In this document: positions 8,094 to 16,652 of the stretch, piece by piece
Numbering within the stretch: the first letter of the stretch is position 1
Layout: each line of letters begins with the position of its first letter
DNA from: a virus
IMG/VR virus record: IMGVR_UViG_3300047560_002412
Coordinates: 1-64,000 of that record
Length of the DNA stretch: 64,000 bases
Strand: one strand, 5' to 3'
Program-made: the position numbers and the translations under genes
The notes under the pieces: model-generated
Database searches by the model: none
What the model saw: only the letters and a program-made list of their open reading frames with translations
Told to the model about the DNA's origin: nothing

Positions 8094-8831
8094 ATGATGT
8101 ACGAATCAAAATTAGCTGCGGCTATCAAAGTAAAAGGCAAAGTCCTACGTGAATTTAAGGACACCGTCTATGTCCCATTTGGATCAGAATATTCAATACT
8201 ACTTAAGAACTTACATACGACCCGTGCTGTCGTTAATGTTTTTATTGATGGTGATGATATGGTCCCTGGCGGGATTGTTCTCAATGCAGGACAAGAAGTT
8301 GACCTTGAGCGTTCAGTCAAGAACGGCAATCTCAATGAAGGCAACAAATTCAAATTTATCGAAAGAACAGGATCCGTTGAACAACACCGCGGCACCAGAC
8401 TTGAAGACGGACTGGTAAGAGTAGAATTCCAATTTGAACAACCTGCTCGTCCTATTAGCTGGAATACTACACAGATTGGCGGCATCTACCCACAAGGTGG
8501 GATCCTTCGAGGACTTAACGATGTACACTATGGTGTAACGTGTTCTGTTGCTAGTTATGATGCAACTTCTGTGAATAGTTCACACGAATTGCTAAACGAT
8601 GTTGGCATTACCGTTCCTGGTTCTAAGAGCGATCAAAAGTTTAGTACTACTTACGTTGGTGCATTAGAAAGTGTTAAGCATTCTATGGTGTTTAAGATTT
8701 TGGGCGGAGAAGCTGTTAAAGAGGCTGTTACCGTTAAGCACAAACCAAAATGTGTTACCTGTGGCAAACAGAATAAAGCAACTGCTAAGTTCTGCGTAGA
8801 ATGTGGTACAGCATTAGAAATTTTTGCTTGA
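8094..8831 (+). CDS. Phage protein with C-terminal zinc ribbon
   Basis: 245 residues. The N-terminal about 200 residues are beta-rich with no known motif. The C-terminus has two CxxC knuckles (CVTCGKQ and CVECGTAL) typical of a zinc ribbon. Start 8094 is chosen because AAAGGAG (8081-8087) is correctly spaced for it, while the ATG at 8088 would touch the ribosome binding site. Possibly nucleic-acid or ribosome binding, but this is not shown. Confidence 0.7.
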   Translation: MMYESKLAAAIKVKGKVLREFKDTVYVPFGSEYSILLKNLHTTRAVVNVFIDGDDMVPGGIVLNAGQEVDLERSVKNGNLNEGNKFKFIERTGSVEQHRGTRLEDGLVRVEFQFEQPARPISWNTTQIGGIYPQGGILRGLNDVHYGVTCSVASYDATSVNSSHELLNDVGITVPGSKSDQKFSTTYVGALESVKHSMVFKILGGEAVKEAVTVKHKPKCVTCGKQNKATAKFCVECGTALEIFA

Positions 8832-8846
8832 TTTAACCAAAGGGTC

Positions 8847-8875
8847 TTGACTGACCCTTTGTACGGCTCTATAAT
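8847..8875 (+). promoter_or_regulatory. Sigma70-type promoter before the AAA+ gene
   Basis: TTGACT (8847-8852), 17-bp spacer, TATAAT (8870-8875). It lies just after the previous stop and upstream of ATG 8910, which is one reason to reject a start at 8847. Confidence 0.75.
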
Positions 8876-8909
8876 ATATTTGTTGTTTAAATTTTTGAAA
8901 GACATAGAC

Positions 8910-9983
8910 ATGACTTATTTCCTGAAACACGGCAATACTTTTAAGGTTTCTTCTAAGGAGGCAATGGACCTTCACGAAAAACTCCCTGCTGGAAATTATA
9001 CGGTTAAAGTTGATCCGTTCGGAAATTTTTATCTTGAAACCATTGACCAATTTGAAATTAAAGGCAAAGTATACGGCGATGCAGGTCGCAGAGCTGATCG
9101 TATTTTGAATACCTTTGCAGATCGTACTGCATCCACTGGTGTCATGCTGAACGGTGAAAAAGGTTCTGGCAAAACCATGTTGGCTAAAATGTTATCTGTA
9201 CGAGGTTATGATCGTGATATTCCAACTATTGTAATCAACAATGCGTGGCACGGTGAGGCATTCAACACACTTATCCAATCTATTGAACAACCTGTTATTG
9301 TGTTGTTTGACGAGTTTGAAAAAGTCTACGACGAAAGCGAGCAAGAAGCCATGCTTACACTCCTTGACGGTGTGTATCCTTCTAAGAAATTGTTCGTGCT
9401 TACTTGTAATGATAAGTGGCGTGTAAACGCTCATATGCGCAACCGTCCAGGTCGTATCTTTTACAACCTTGAGTACAAAGGTCTTGATGCAGATTTCATC
9501 CGTGAATACTGCCACGATAACCTTAAGGCTGTAGAACATGCAGAAAAGATTGTTGGCATTGCTGGTACGTTTGATCAGTTCAACTTTGACATGCTTAAGG
9601 CATTGGTTGAAGAAATGAACCGCTACAACGAAACTCCGCAGGAAGCAATGACCATGCTGAACGCCAAGCCAGAGTACGGTGCTACTTCACGCTATACTAT
9701 GAAGTTGGTCATCAATGGCGAAGAAGTCAAAGAAAAAGACTTTGAAGATAAAGAATGGGAAGGCAATCCACTTAATAAGAATGTTAACGTTTCTTACAAA
9801 GTGGTTGAGAATGAAGGCACAGACGATGAAGTTTGGGACTGGGAAGGCATTCGTTTTTCTCCGACTGATCTGAAGAAAATTGATGACAACGGTACTAAGT
9901 ACGTGTTCACTAATAAGGACGGTGCAAGCCTTGTCCTTACTAAGGTAAAAGAGAAAACTTATTCTTACTGGGATGCGTTCTAA
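8910..9983 (+). CDS. AAA+ ATPase
   Basis: 357 residues with Walker A GEKGSGKT at about residues 82-89, Walker B VIVLFDEFE near 129-137, a sensor-1-like TCND and NRPGR downstream, all in AAA+ order. The C-terminal about 90 residues are acidic and beta-rich and lie outside the ATPase core. Start 8910 follows the promoter. Could be a clamp-loader-like, chaperone-like or gp44-type remodelling ATPase; no specific family is claimed. Confidence 0.82.
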   Translation: MTYFLKHGNTFKVSSKEAMDLHEKLPAGNYTVKVDPFGNFYLETIDQFEIKGKVYGDAGRRADRILNTFADRTASTGVMLNGEKGSGKTMLAKMLSVRGYDRDIPTIVINNAWHGEAFNTLIQSIEQPVIVLFDEFEKVYDESEQEAMLTLLDGVYPSKKLFVLTCNDKWRVNAHMRNRPGRIFYNLEYKGLDADFIREYCHDNLKAVEHAEKIVGIAGTFDQFNFDMLKALVEEMNRYNETPQEAMTMLNAKPEYGATSRYTMKLVINGEEVKEKDFEDKEWEGNPLNKNVNVSYKVVENEGTDDEVWDWEGIRFSPTDLKKIDDNGTKYVFTNKDGASLVLTKVKEKTYSYWDAF

Positions 9984-10065
9984 TAAATAAAAAGTCCTGG
10001 ACACGCGGACTTTAAAACGAGGTGGGAGACAGGTGGAAGCCCTGCACTTTTAAAAGGAAAAGAAA

Positions 10066-10650
10066 ATGACAAAATAGATTGAATATCAATGTAAGGACCT
10101 AGTGTTCCATTTTAACAAAAAACACTTAGAAGACGCCACAATTCCTATGTGGGTCGTTAAAAGCCATGGTGTAACATTTTATGTAAATCACGTTACCGCA
10201 GAAATACCATGGACAACCAAAGAAACTCCCGACAACGAACATACCAAAGGCAGTCTTAAATTTAAGAATTGCAAGCTCTCTATTGACAGAGAGAATTGCG
10301 CTACATTAACTAAAATTGGATTTTTGGATAGAAACTTACCACATCCAAAATTAGTGGTAGCTCGTATCATTGCTAGTAACGGAGGAGAATTCCATCAGGC
10401 ATTACTGCGGGGAGAGTTTCAACACAGCAAGATTAAACATATTGTAGGTTCTTGTAGCAGCGGATTTATTGTCTGTGATCTTTTGGACAAAAACGAGTAT
10501 CTTGTAGCCGCTTTAAAACATGGCAATAAGTTTCGAGTTATGAAACCAAATGAATCTTACTATCAGGCATATGAAAACACAGCAGAATGGATTGAAGAAG
10601 CCGATTATGAAGAATATGACGATGAAGAACTTGACACAAATGATGTTTGA
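10066..10650 (+). CDS. Hypothetical protein with in-frame amber codon at position 4
   Basis: An ATG at 10066 with a purine-rich ribosome site (AAGGAAAAG) opens M-T-K, then TAG at 10075-10077, then continues in the same frame (IEYQCKDLVFHFNKK) to the TGA at 10650: 194 residues if the amber is read. The sequence between the TAG and the GTG at 10102 reads like normal coding sequence. Alternatively, translation starts at GTG 10102 with AAGGA just before it, giving 182 residues. The phage carries a CUA-anticodon tRNA at 7387. The acidic C-terminus (EEADYEEYDDEE) is notable. Function unknown. Confidence 0.6.
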
Positions 10651-10661
10651 GTGTTAAATAT

Positions 10662-10976
10662 AAGTTATTGCTGTATGAAGCAGATAGAAATGTGTTCTGG
10701 ACGGCGGTTCGATTCCGCCCAGGTCCACCAAAAGAATTCTTCATCCTGTATAGAGACAGACAAGTGCTATAGACTATACTAAAGAGTTCTTTTGAGGGGC
10801 CTGACAAGGTTTCGACAGGGCAAGGAGTAAGGAAGTGGACAGCACGGGAATGTGAAACCCGTTAGGATTGGGGTTACCCGGTCGTAGAAGCAAAACAAAG
10901 TAAACGCAAACGATACACGTTTCGCATTAGCCGCTTAAGGCTTTGGGTAGCTATACCTCGAAACAGAAAATAGCTC
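10662..10976 (+). ncRNA. ssrA: Two-piece (circularly permuted) tmRNA
   Basis: The acceptor piece comes first: a T arm (GGCGG-TTCGATT-CCGCC) and the end CAGGTCC-A-CCA at 10730. The coding piece starts at 10797 with GGGCCTG, which pairs perfectly with CAGGTCC including the G3-U70 alanine signal, followed by a tmRNA-like ACAAGGTTTCGACAGGG. The tag frame from GCA 10906 encodes ANDTRFALAA then TAA (10936-10938). The intervening 10731-10796 is closed by AAAAGAATTCTT with AAGAGTTCTTTT, as expected for an excised loop. The 5' limit of the acceptor piece is uncertain. Rescues stalled ribosomes and tags proteins for degradation. Confidence 0.88.
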
Positions 10977-11004
10977 AAAATGGCGTCTTTTGACGCCATT
11001 TTTT
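10977..11004 (+). terminator. Rho-independent terminator after tmRNA
   Basis: AATGGCGTC / GACGCCATT stem with a TTTT-type loop followed by a T run. Confidence 0.85.
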
Positions 11005-11133
11005 ATTGCATCTTTATATTCTATGCTATATACTTGCTAATGATCAGCGTTAATGCTGATTATTTTTTGTCGTGTTGTTATTGGTTTAATACAGAAAGTT
11101 TTTAACACACGATCACACATAAGAGGAAATTAT

Positions 11134-11688
11134 ATGAAGAAAATTGCATTAGCAACTCTGTTGGCTTTGGCTGTAGGTTCAGCTTCAGCTGTAGAAGTAA
11201 GATTAGAAGGTCAAGACGCAAATGGTAAGAACGGTACTGCTAGCCAGAACGTTGTTGAATTTAGCGTTAAAGAATCTATTAATAAAAACTTCGCAGGTGA
11301 TGTTACCTTTAAACAATATCGTACAGATGGTACACATGCTCTAGCAAATCGTGTTGAAGCAGGAGTTACTGCATCAAGCACTTATGGAATTTTGACACCT
11401 TACACTCGTGTAGCAGTTGGTGAAAAATATTCAAGCGGAGCAACTGGTTACGGTTATTGGTCAGCTGAGCCAGGACTTGGTGTTGCGCTAGGTAGCGGGC
11501 TTACCGCTAGTTTAGGTTGGAGATATCAGAACGCATTTAGTGATTCTCAAAACGACCTAACACGTACATGGCGTGCCAAGGTTGGATATGATGTAACTGC
11601 AAAAGACAATGTTTACGTTGGCTTTGATCAAATCCGCGGTGACAGCGAACAAAATGTTGCCAAGGTTGGTTACATTCACCGTTTCTAA
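11134..11688 (+). CDS. Outer-membrane beta-barrel protein
   Basis: 184 residues. A clear signal peptide (MKKIALATLLALAVGSASA, cleavage near 19), then alternating amphipathic strands and a C-terminal Phe (YIHRF) of the type recognised by the BAM machine. The size suits an 8-stranded barrel. Start 11134 has AAGAGGA upstream; the longer frame from 11053 has no ribosome site. Framed by terminators on both sides, so it is probably its own transcript. A phage-encoded barrel could alter receptor access (superinfection exclusion), which is an inference. Confidence 0.8.
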   Translation: MKKIALATLLALAVGSASAVEVRLEGQDANGKNGTASQNVVEFSVKESINKNFAGDVTFKQYRTDGTHALANRVEAGVTASSTYGILTPYTRVAVGEKYSSGATGYGYWSAEPGLGVALGSGLTASLGWRYQNAFSDSQNDLTRTWRAKVGYDVTAKDNVYVGFDQIRGDSEQNVAKVGYIHRF

Positions 11689-11706
11689 TCCAATTAGATT
11701 TAGCTT

Positions 11707-11727
11707 AGGCCCTTCGGGGCCTTTTTT
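11707..11727 (+). terminator. Rho-independent terminator after the barrel gene
   Basis: AGGCCC / GGGCCT stem with a short TTCG-type loop followed by six T. Confidence 0.85.
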
Positions 11728-11890
11728 AACCTCTTGATTTTAAACGTTATTGAAAAATCCTATTATCGTTATTAAAATATTTTTAGAAAAAACCTATTAT
11801 TTTGCTTGATTAATAGGATAATTAAATGTATAGTAAGTGCATAGGACAAATGTCTTACATAGTTTTCAAACACACACAAAAGGAGACAAA

Positions 11891-12424
11891 ATGAAAACGG
11901 TTGGTGATAAAATTGAAAAATTTGCCGTAACAGGCGTTAACCCAGGTAGTGATCAATTCTTTGACATTACAGATGAATCTTTCGCAGGCAAGTGGAAAGT
12001 CATCGTTTACTATCCAAAGGATTTTACATTTGTATGTCCAACAGAAATTGTTGCTTATGACAAACTCACAGGCGACTTCAAGGATCGTGACGCAGTATTG
12101 CTAACAGGTTCAACAGACAATGAGTTCTGTAAACTAGCATGGCAAAAGGCACACCCAGACCTTGCTAAAATCACACACGTTCAATTCGCCGACACACAGC
12201 GTGGCGAACTAAGTCTAATTAATCAACTTGGTGTATTTTTTGCACCAGCAGGTGCTGCACTTCGTGCCACATTCATTGTTGACCCAGACAACGTTATCCA
12301 ACACGTTACCGTTAACAACTTGAACGTTGGTCGTAGCCCAGAAGAATCACTTCGTGTATTAGATGCGCTACAAACTGGCGAACTATGTGCTTGTAATCGT
12401 GCAGTAGGCGGCGAAACTCTTTGA
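11891..12424 (+). CDS. ahpC: Peroxiredoxin, AhpC/TSA family
   Basis: 177 residues. Reduces peroxides. The peroxidatic Cys lies in FTFVCPTE near residue 47; a C-terminal ELCAC offers the resolving Cys, and ALRATFIVDP is the conserved arginine region. Start 11891 has AGGAGA. The ATG at 11837 upstream lacks a ribosome site. A disulfide reductase partner is probably AhpD, encoded two genes downstream. Confidence 0.9.
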   Translation: MKTVGDKIEKFAVTGVNPGSDQFFDITDESFAGKWKVIVYYPKDFTFVCPTEIVAYDKLTGDFKDRDAVLLTGSTDNEFCKLAWQKAHPDLAKITHVQFADTQRGELSLINQLGVFFAPAGAALRATFIVDPDNVIQHVTVNNLNVGRSPEESLRVLDALQTGELCACNRAVGGETL

Positions 12425-12435
12425 TAGGACCATTT

Positions 12436-12858
12436 ATGTTAGATTGTTTGATTCTAGGCGATAGCCTGGCAGTAGGAGTAGGACAAATTCGTACAGAATG
12501 TATCACTCGTGCCAAAAGTGGAATTAATAGTTATGATTATGTTAATCGTCATGTATTACACACCAAAGGCAATACCCAGGCAAAAAATGTAATTATTAGC
12601 CTAGGATCAAACGATACAGCAAAAATAAACACAACAGAGGAACTAGATAACCTAAGGCAACTAGTAAATGCTGATCGTGTTTATTGGATTGTTCCTAACA
12701 TCAAAGAAGATAAGAGACGGGCAGTTCTTGCAGTAGCAGAAAAATACAACGACTTTGTAATAGATGCTAGAAAGCATGATACTAGCCCCGATCATGTACA
12801 TCCAACATATCGTGGCTATAAAACTATAGCCAAAGCAACTAAAGGAGACACACAATGA
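12436..12858 (+). CDS. SGNH-type hydrolase
   Basis: 140 residues with the four SGNH blocks in order: GDSLAVG (nucleophile Ser), a Gly region, LGSND (Asn), and D-x-x-HP (DHVHP) for the catalytic Asp and His. Probably an esterase acting on an acyl or sugar ester; substrate unknown. ATG 12436 is chosen over the TTG at 12421. It overlaps the next gene by four bases, inside an ahpC-ahpD pair. Confidence 0.78.
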   Translation: MLDCLILGDSLAVGVGQIRTECITRAKSGINSYDYVNRHVLHTKGNTQAKNVIISLGSNDTAKINTTEELDNLRQLVNADRVYWIVPNIKEDKRRAVLAVAEKYNDFVIDARKHDTSPDHVHPTYRGYKTIAKATKGDTQ

Positions 12859-13361
12859 GTTTTAGTGAAACAATTAAAGGTGCGCTCCCAGACTATGCAA
12901 AGGACACAAAATTAAACCTTGATGCTGTCTTGGATCGTAGCACTTTGGATAAAGATGTAGCATATGGTTGTGCTGTGGCGGCTTTGGCTGCAACAGGCAA
13001 CGGCAAAGTATTAAGCATCCTGTTAGCAGATGCACCAGTACACGCAGAGTCAGCAATGACTGCCGCAAGTATTATGGCACAAAACAACGTTTGGTATCCT
13101 TACGTTGAAATGGCAGATGACGAGCAACTCAAAGGCTTGCCAGCACAGCTACGCATGAATGCTATCGCAAGTCATGGCGGAACTACCAAGGCAAACTTTG
13201 AAGCGTTCAGTCTTGCCGCAAGTATTGTTGGCAAGTGTCATTTCTGTGTTAAGGCACACTACGACACACTCAAGAAGGAAGGCTACACCGTAGAACAACT
13301 TCGTGACATTGGCCGCATTGCCGCAGTAATGAACAGCGTAGCTAAGGTGTTAAATTCGTGA
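12855..13361 (+). CDS. ahpD: Alkylhydroperoxidase AhpD-like
   Basis: 168 residues with the family's active site CHFCVKAH (C-x-x-C and nearby His) near residue 116. AhpD reduces AhpC in some bacteria or breaks peroxides down itself. Same direction as ahpC and in the same gene group, with a terminator after it. The C-x-x-C/His arrangement is complete. Confidence 0.87.
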   Translation: MSFSETIKGALPDYAKDTKLNLDAVLDRSTLDKDVAYGCAVAALAATGNGKVLSILLADAPVHAESAMTAASIMAQNNVWYPYVEMADDEQLKGLPAQLRMNAIASHGGTTKANFEAFSLAASIVGKCHFCVKAHYDTLKKEGYTVEQLRDIGRIAAVMNSVAKVLNS

Positions 13362-13384
13362 TGAATCGATAATACAAAAATTAA

Positions 13385-13412
13385 AAATCTCGTCCTAGAC
13401 GAGATTTTTTTT
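13385..13412 (+). terminator. Rho-independent terminator after ahpD
   Basis: AAATCTCGTC / GACGAGATTT stem with a 3-nt loop and a run of eight T. Confidence 0.9.
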
Positions 13413-13441
13413 GGCTGTAACAAACATACATTAAATATGGT

Positions 13442-14932
13442 ATGAGAAAAACTTTTGATGTAATAATGGTAACTGATACAGCCACCCATCCTAACTGGTC
13501 ACGCGGTTACGGAGCTCACAGGCTAGCTAGCCATTTAAGAAGTCATGGATTTTCTGTTCTTGTAATTGATTTTTCATCAGCATTAAATTTTGAAACCTGG
13601 AACGAAATTTGTAATCTTGCCATCGGAGAAAATACTCAGTTGGTAGGGTTTTCAACAACTTGGTGGCCTTATCGTAATCCGTTTGATACATCAAATGAAC
13701 CAAATTTTAGAAGATGTAATGTAGAATGGCAAACCGAAACAGGTGAAAATGATGACATCGATCCTACTTCTCTTACCTATCATGCAGCCACTGGAAAAGC
13801 AAAAGATTGGATTGATATTATAAAAGAAAAAAACAAAAAAATTAAAATAGTTATTGGCGGACCAAAGATAGATTACTATAAAGATTTCCCGGCAGATTAT
13901 TTTATAAACGGCCTAGGCGAAAATCAAATAATTGATTTGCTTACACAACCAAAAAGAATTTGGCCAAAAGTTTTAGAACACGATATAAATTCAAATGCTA
14001 GAGAATGGGGTTGGAGAGAAAGTACAACAACCTACACAGAATACGATCAAATAAAACCAAACGAAATTCTTACAATTGAAATAGCACGAGGATGCAAATT
14101 TAAATGTAGTTTTTGCTCATTCCCATTAATTGGACAAAAAGATATTGCCAGCTATCTTAAAACTGAAGAAACAATTTATCAAGAAATGTTAGACAATTAT
14201 AATAATTGGGGAGTGACAAGATATTTTATTGCAGATGATACATTTAACGATTCTATAGAAAAATTAAAAATGGTAGCAAGAATTAAATCAAAGTTACCAT
14301 TTGATTTAAAAATTAAAGCCTATATACGAATCGATGTAATTGCAACGCAAAGAGAACAATTAAAACTTTTACCAAAAACAGGACTTGCTTCTTGTTTTAT
14401 AGGTATTGAGTCTTTCCATCCAGAGGCAAGTAAGTTTGCTGGAAAAGGGATGAGTTCTGAAAAAAGGAAAAAAGTTTTATATGATATAAGAGATGAATGG
14501 GGCGACAGCGTTTCTTTAAATGCAGGATATATTATAGGACTTCCTGGAGAAGACGAAGCATTCGTTCGTGAACAGGCAGAATGGTTCATGCAAGAAGATT
14601 GCCCAATAAATTATGCTGCATCTTTCATTGGGTTAGTAATAAATCCTTATAGACCCGGATCTTACATTGCTGGCAGTGAAATTGATAGGAACCCAGAAGC
14701 GTTTGGATATACTATTCCAGATATGTCTAAACCAAATCATTGGATTAAAAATGATGGCACTGATATAACTTCTTATATGCAGGCTCAAAATTTGGCCAAC
14801 GAACTTAATAAACAAGTTTGGTCTGTGAATCGCGGCGAAGAAGACAATGTAGATTATAAAATTGCAGGAAGTATTCAGGATCCGCTAACCGAGTATTTCT
14901 ATCCATTAATTAACATGCTCAAAAGTTCTTGA
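13442..14932 (+). CDS. B12-binding/radical SAM family protein
   Basis: 496 residues. The N-terminal third (about 1-190) has the layout of a cobalamin-binding Rossmann domain (VTDTATHPNWSRGYG, VIGGPK). The radical SAM core carries CKFKCSFC (C-x3-C-x2-C) near residue 219, with later GLPGE. The usual DxHxxG cobalamin motif is not evident, so cobalamin binding is uncertain. Substrate unknown; such proteins methylate or rearrange carbon skeletons. It stands alone between a terminator and a promoter. Confidence 0.82.
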   Translation: MRKTFDVIMVTDTATHPNWSRGYGAHRLASHLRSHGFSVLVIDFSSALNFETWNEICNLAIGENTQLVGFSTTWWPYRNPFDTSNEPNFRRCNVEWQTETGENDDIDPTSLTYHAATGKAKDWIDIIKEKNKKIKIVIGGPKIDYYKDFPADYFINGLGENQIIDLLTQPKRIWPKVLEHDINSNAREWGWRESTTTYTEYDQIKPNEILTIEIARGCKFKCSFCSFPLIGQKDIASYLKTEETIYQEMLDNYNNWGVTRYFIADDTFNDSIEKLKMVARIKSKLPFDLKIKAYIRIDVIATQREQLKLLPKTGLASCFIGIESFHPEASKFAGKGMSSEKRKKVLYDIRDEWGDSVSLNAGYIIGLPGEDEAFVREQAEWFMQEDCPINYAASFIGLVINPYRPGSYIAGSEIDRNPEAFGYTIPDMSKPNHWIKNDGTDITSYMQAQNLANELNKQVWSVNRGEEDNVDYKIAGSIQDPLTEYFYPLINMLKSS

Positions 14933-14957
14933 CATTATTCAAAATTGAAGTTATACT
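14929..14957 (+). promoter_or_regulatory. Sigma70-type promoter
   Basis: TTGACA (14929-14934), 17-bp spacer, TATACT (14952-14957). Placed 30 bases before the gene at 14988, overlapping the preceding stop codon. Confidence 0.78.
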
Positions 14958-14987
14958 ATATTCTGTATTAAACAATTTTGGTGACAT

Positions 14988-15377
14988 ATGAGTATGCATT
15001 TGGAAGGCCCGTGGCTTAGTACCACAGGCAAAAAGAAAGGCAAACAAAAGTTTCGTAATGCCGAACAGGCAAGAAAGGCTCGTGAATTGGACGAATCTTG
15101 GAAAGAGCTCCAAAAGAAATGGGGTATTGAAGCAGAGGAACGCAAACGAAAACGTGGCCTTGAGGCTCCTGTTATGTCTCCAGTGGTTACTCAGCCATAT
15201 CGCAGAGAAACTCCCAAAATTAATAGTTTGCCTTTCACAGCCGGACCATGTCTCAAGGCACCGGATAAGGTTTATACTGGTACAGCTATTAAAGGCATTG
15301 GTACTATGCATAAAAGTAATGCCGTGCCAATCTTCAGCGACAAAGAAGCCGAAGATATTGCCAAAATGCGTCGATAA
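14988..15377 (+). CDS. Conserved phage-type hypothetical protein
   Basis: 129 residues, very basic N-terminal half (KKKGKQKFRNAEQARKAREL) predicted helical, and a C-terminus IFSDKEAEDIAKMRR that I recognise as a recurring ending in T4-like aquatic phage proteins of unknown role. Directly downstream of a strong promoter, so probably early expressed. Confidence 0.7.
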   Translation: MSMHLEGPWLSTTGKKKGKQKFRNAEQARKARELDESWKELQKKWGIEAEERKRKRGLEAPVMSPVVTQPYRRETPKINSLPFTAGPCLKAPDKVYTGTAIKGIGTMHKSNAVPIFSDKEAEDIAKMRR

Positions 15378-15689
15378 TTACCTATTTTAACCGATGATTT
15401 TGGATAAGATGGTATATATTACTACGTTTCGCAAAGAAACTAAGATAGTTGGATCATTAATAATGCACGTAAGTGAAATGATCCGGCGGGTCTTGGCTAA
15501 TGAGAAACCCGTATTTTCGGGATGCCAAGGGTCGCCAAAGGCACAATATGTTATGAGCATGTTGCGTCCGATGGAGACAACTACACGAAAGTAGGGTTCT
15601 TTCAGAGCCTCGTGAAGTTAAACTCCCTTAATGTAATGTTATTGCGGTGCAGTAATGCGCTAACATAACACCAAGTCAAAGGAGGACTT
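15378..15689 (+). other. 312-base stretch without a confident gene; folded RNA likely
   Basis: Contains GGATCATT/AATGATCC (from 15451), CGGGT/ACCCG (about 15486-15512), CTAC/GTAG and TTATTGC/GCAGTAA stems. A 66-codon frame (15394-15594, TAG stop) exists but has no ribosome site and overlaps these stems, so I do not call it. It could be the 5' leader of the lysin gene or a small RNA. AGGAGG before 15690 is the lysin ribosome site. Confidence 0.4.
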
Positions 15690-16250
15690 ATGGAAAAAGT
15701 AGTTAAATTTACAACCTGTTTGATTGGGTTGATTTTAGTGTCATTGTTGGTACAGAATGTTACACAAGCCAAAATGACTAAACTTCGTACAACAACATTA
15801 GCTGATTCGTCAGCAGTTGTATCAATTAAAACCGTTGAACGCAATCTTGATTGCATGGCAATGAACATTTATCGTGAAGCTGGCTATGAGCCATTTGAAG
15901 GTAAAGTTGCGGTAGCACAAGTAACTATGAATCGTGTTAAATCTGGAAGATTTGGACATGATGTGTGCGGTGTTGTATATCAAAAAAATATTATTATGGA
16001 AAAAGTTGTTTGCCAATTCTCGTGGGCATGTGACTCAGCCGCTAAAGCAAGACCAGTTAATAATGCCGCTTACCAAGAAAGTTATGAAGTAGCCAAAAAA
16101 GTGTTATTGGAAGGTTTTACGTTAAGTGTATTAAAAGATGCACTTTACTATCATGCAGCCTATGTTAATCCAAGATGGCCTTTAGAAAAGATTGGACAAA
16201 TTGGACAACATATTTTTTATAAACCAAAAACTAATAGCAAGGACATTTAA
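15690..16250 (+). CDS. Cell-wall hydrolase, SleB/CwlJ family (endolysin candidate)
   Basis: 186 residues. An N-terminal hydrophobic segment (about 8-25) could be a signal-arrest-release anchor or signal peptide. The catalytic domain shows the family pattern: MNIYREAGYEPFEGKVAVAQVTMNRVKSGRFG with the catalytic Glu, then CQFSW and YYHAAYVNPRW. Strong AGGAGG ribosome site. It is followed immediately by a small membrane protein, a usual lysin-holin arrangement. Confidence 0.85.
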   Translation: MEKVVKFTTCLIGLILVSLLVQNVTQAKMTKLRTTTLADSSAVVSIKTVERNLDCMAMNIYREAGYEPFEGKVAVAQVTMNRVKSGRFGHDVCGVVYQKNIIMEKVVCQFSWACDSAAKARPVNNAAYQESYEVAKKVLLEGFTLSVLKDALYYHAAYVNPRWPLEKIGQIGQHIFYKPKTNSKDI

Positions 16251-16571
16251 ATGAACATCCCTACTATGCCAAAGTTTGACCTTAATCAAATTAAAGAATT
16301 TTTTGTTAATAAATTTAGCCATATCAGCGCAGAAACATTTGGTTGGTTAGCAGTTATTGTATTACATGCTTCAACCGTTCCAAGTTTGTTAGCAGTAATG
16401 AGCGGGCTCACTGATCGTTTGCCTGGTGTGGATCTTGTATTGTTAGTTTGGACAGGCCTTACGTTACTTTTTGTTAAAGCCGCTGTTCAAAAAGACATGC
16501 TTAATTTAGTCACTATTGGGTTTGGATTCATTTTACAAGCCGCAATGATGGCATTGATCTTTTTTAAATAA
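16251..16571 (+). CDS. Small multi-span membrane protein, holin candidate
   Basis: 106 residues with three hydrophobic segments (about 30-52, 58-76, 84-104) and a charged N-terminus. Starts right after the lysin stop codon. Holins vary too much for a motif call, so the role rests on size, topology and position. Confidence 0.6.
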   Translation: MNIPTMPKFDLNQIKEFFVNKFSHISAETFGWLAVIVLHASTVPSLLAVMSGLTDRLPGVDLVLLVWTGLTLLFVKAAVQKDMLNLVTIGFGFILQAAMMALIFFK

Positions 16572-16588
16572 TTTGGTAAACATTGCCG

Positions 16589-16617
16589 TTGACTTTGGTT
16601 GGCGGCGATGCTATACT
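16589..16617 (+). promoter_or_regulatory. Sigma70-type promoter before lipoprotein genes
   Basis: TTGACT (16589-16594), 17-bp spacer, TATACT (16612-16617), 35 bases before the lipoprotein start codon. Confidence 0.75.
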
Positions 16618-16652
16618 AATAATGTCGTAATTCACACACAGAAAGGCACACA

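Noticed and set aside
15394-15594. 66-codon ORF
   Set aside because: No ribosome site, amber stop, and it coincides with several hairpins; a structured leader is more likely.
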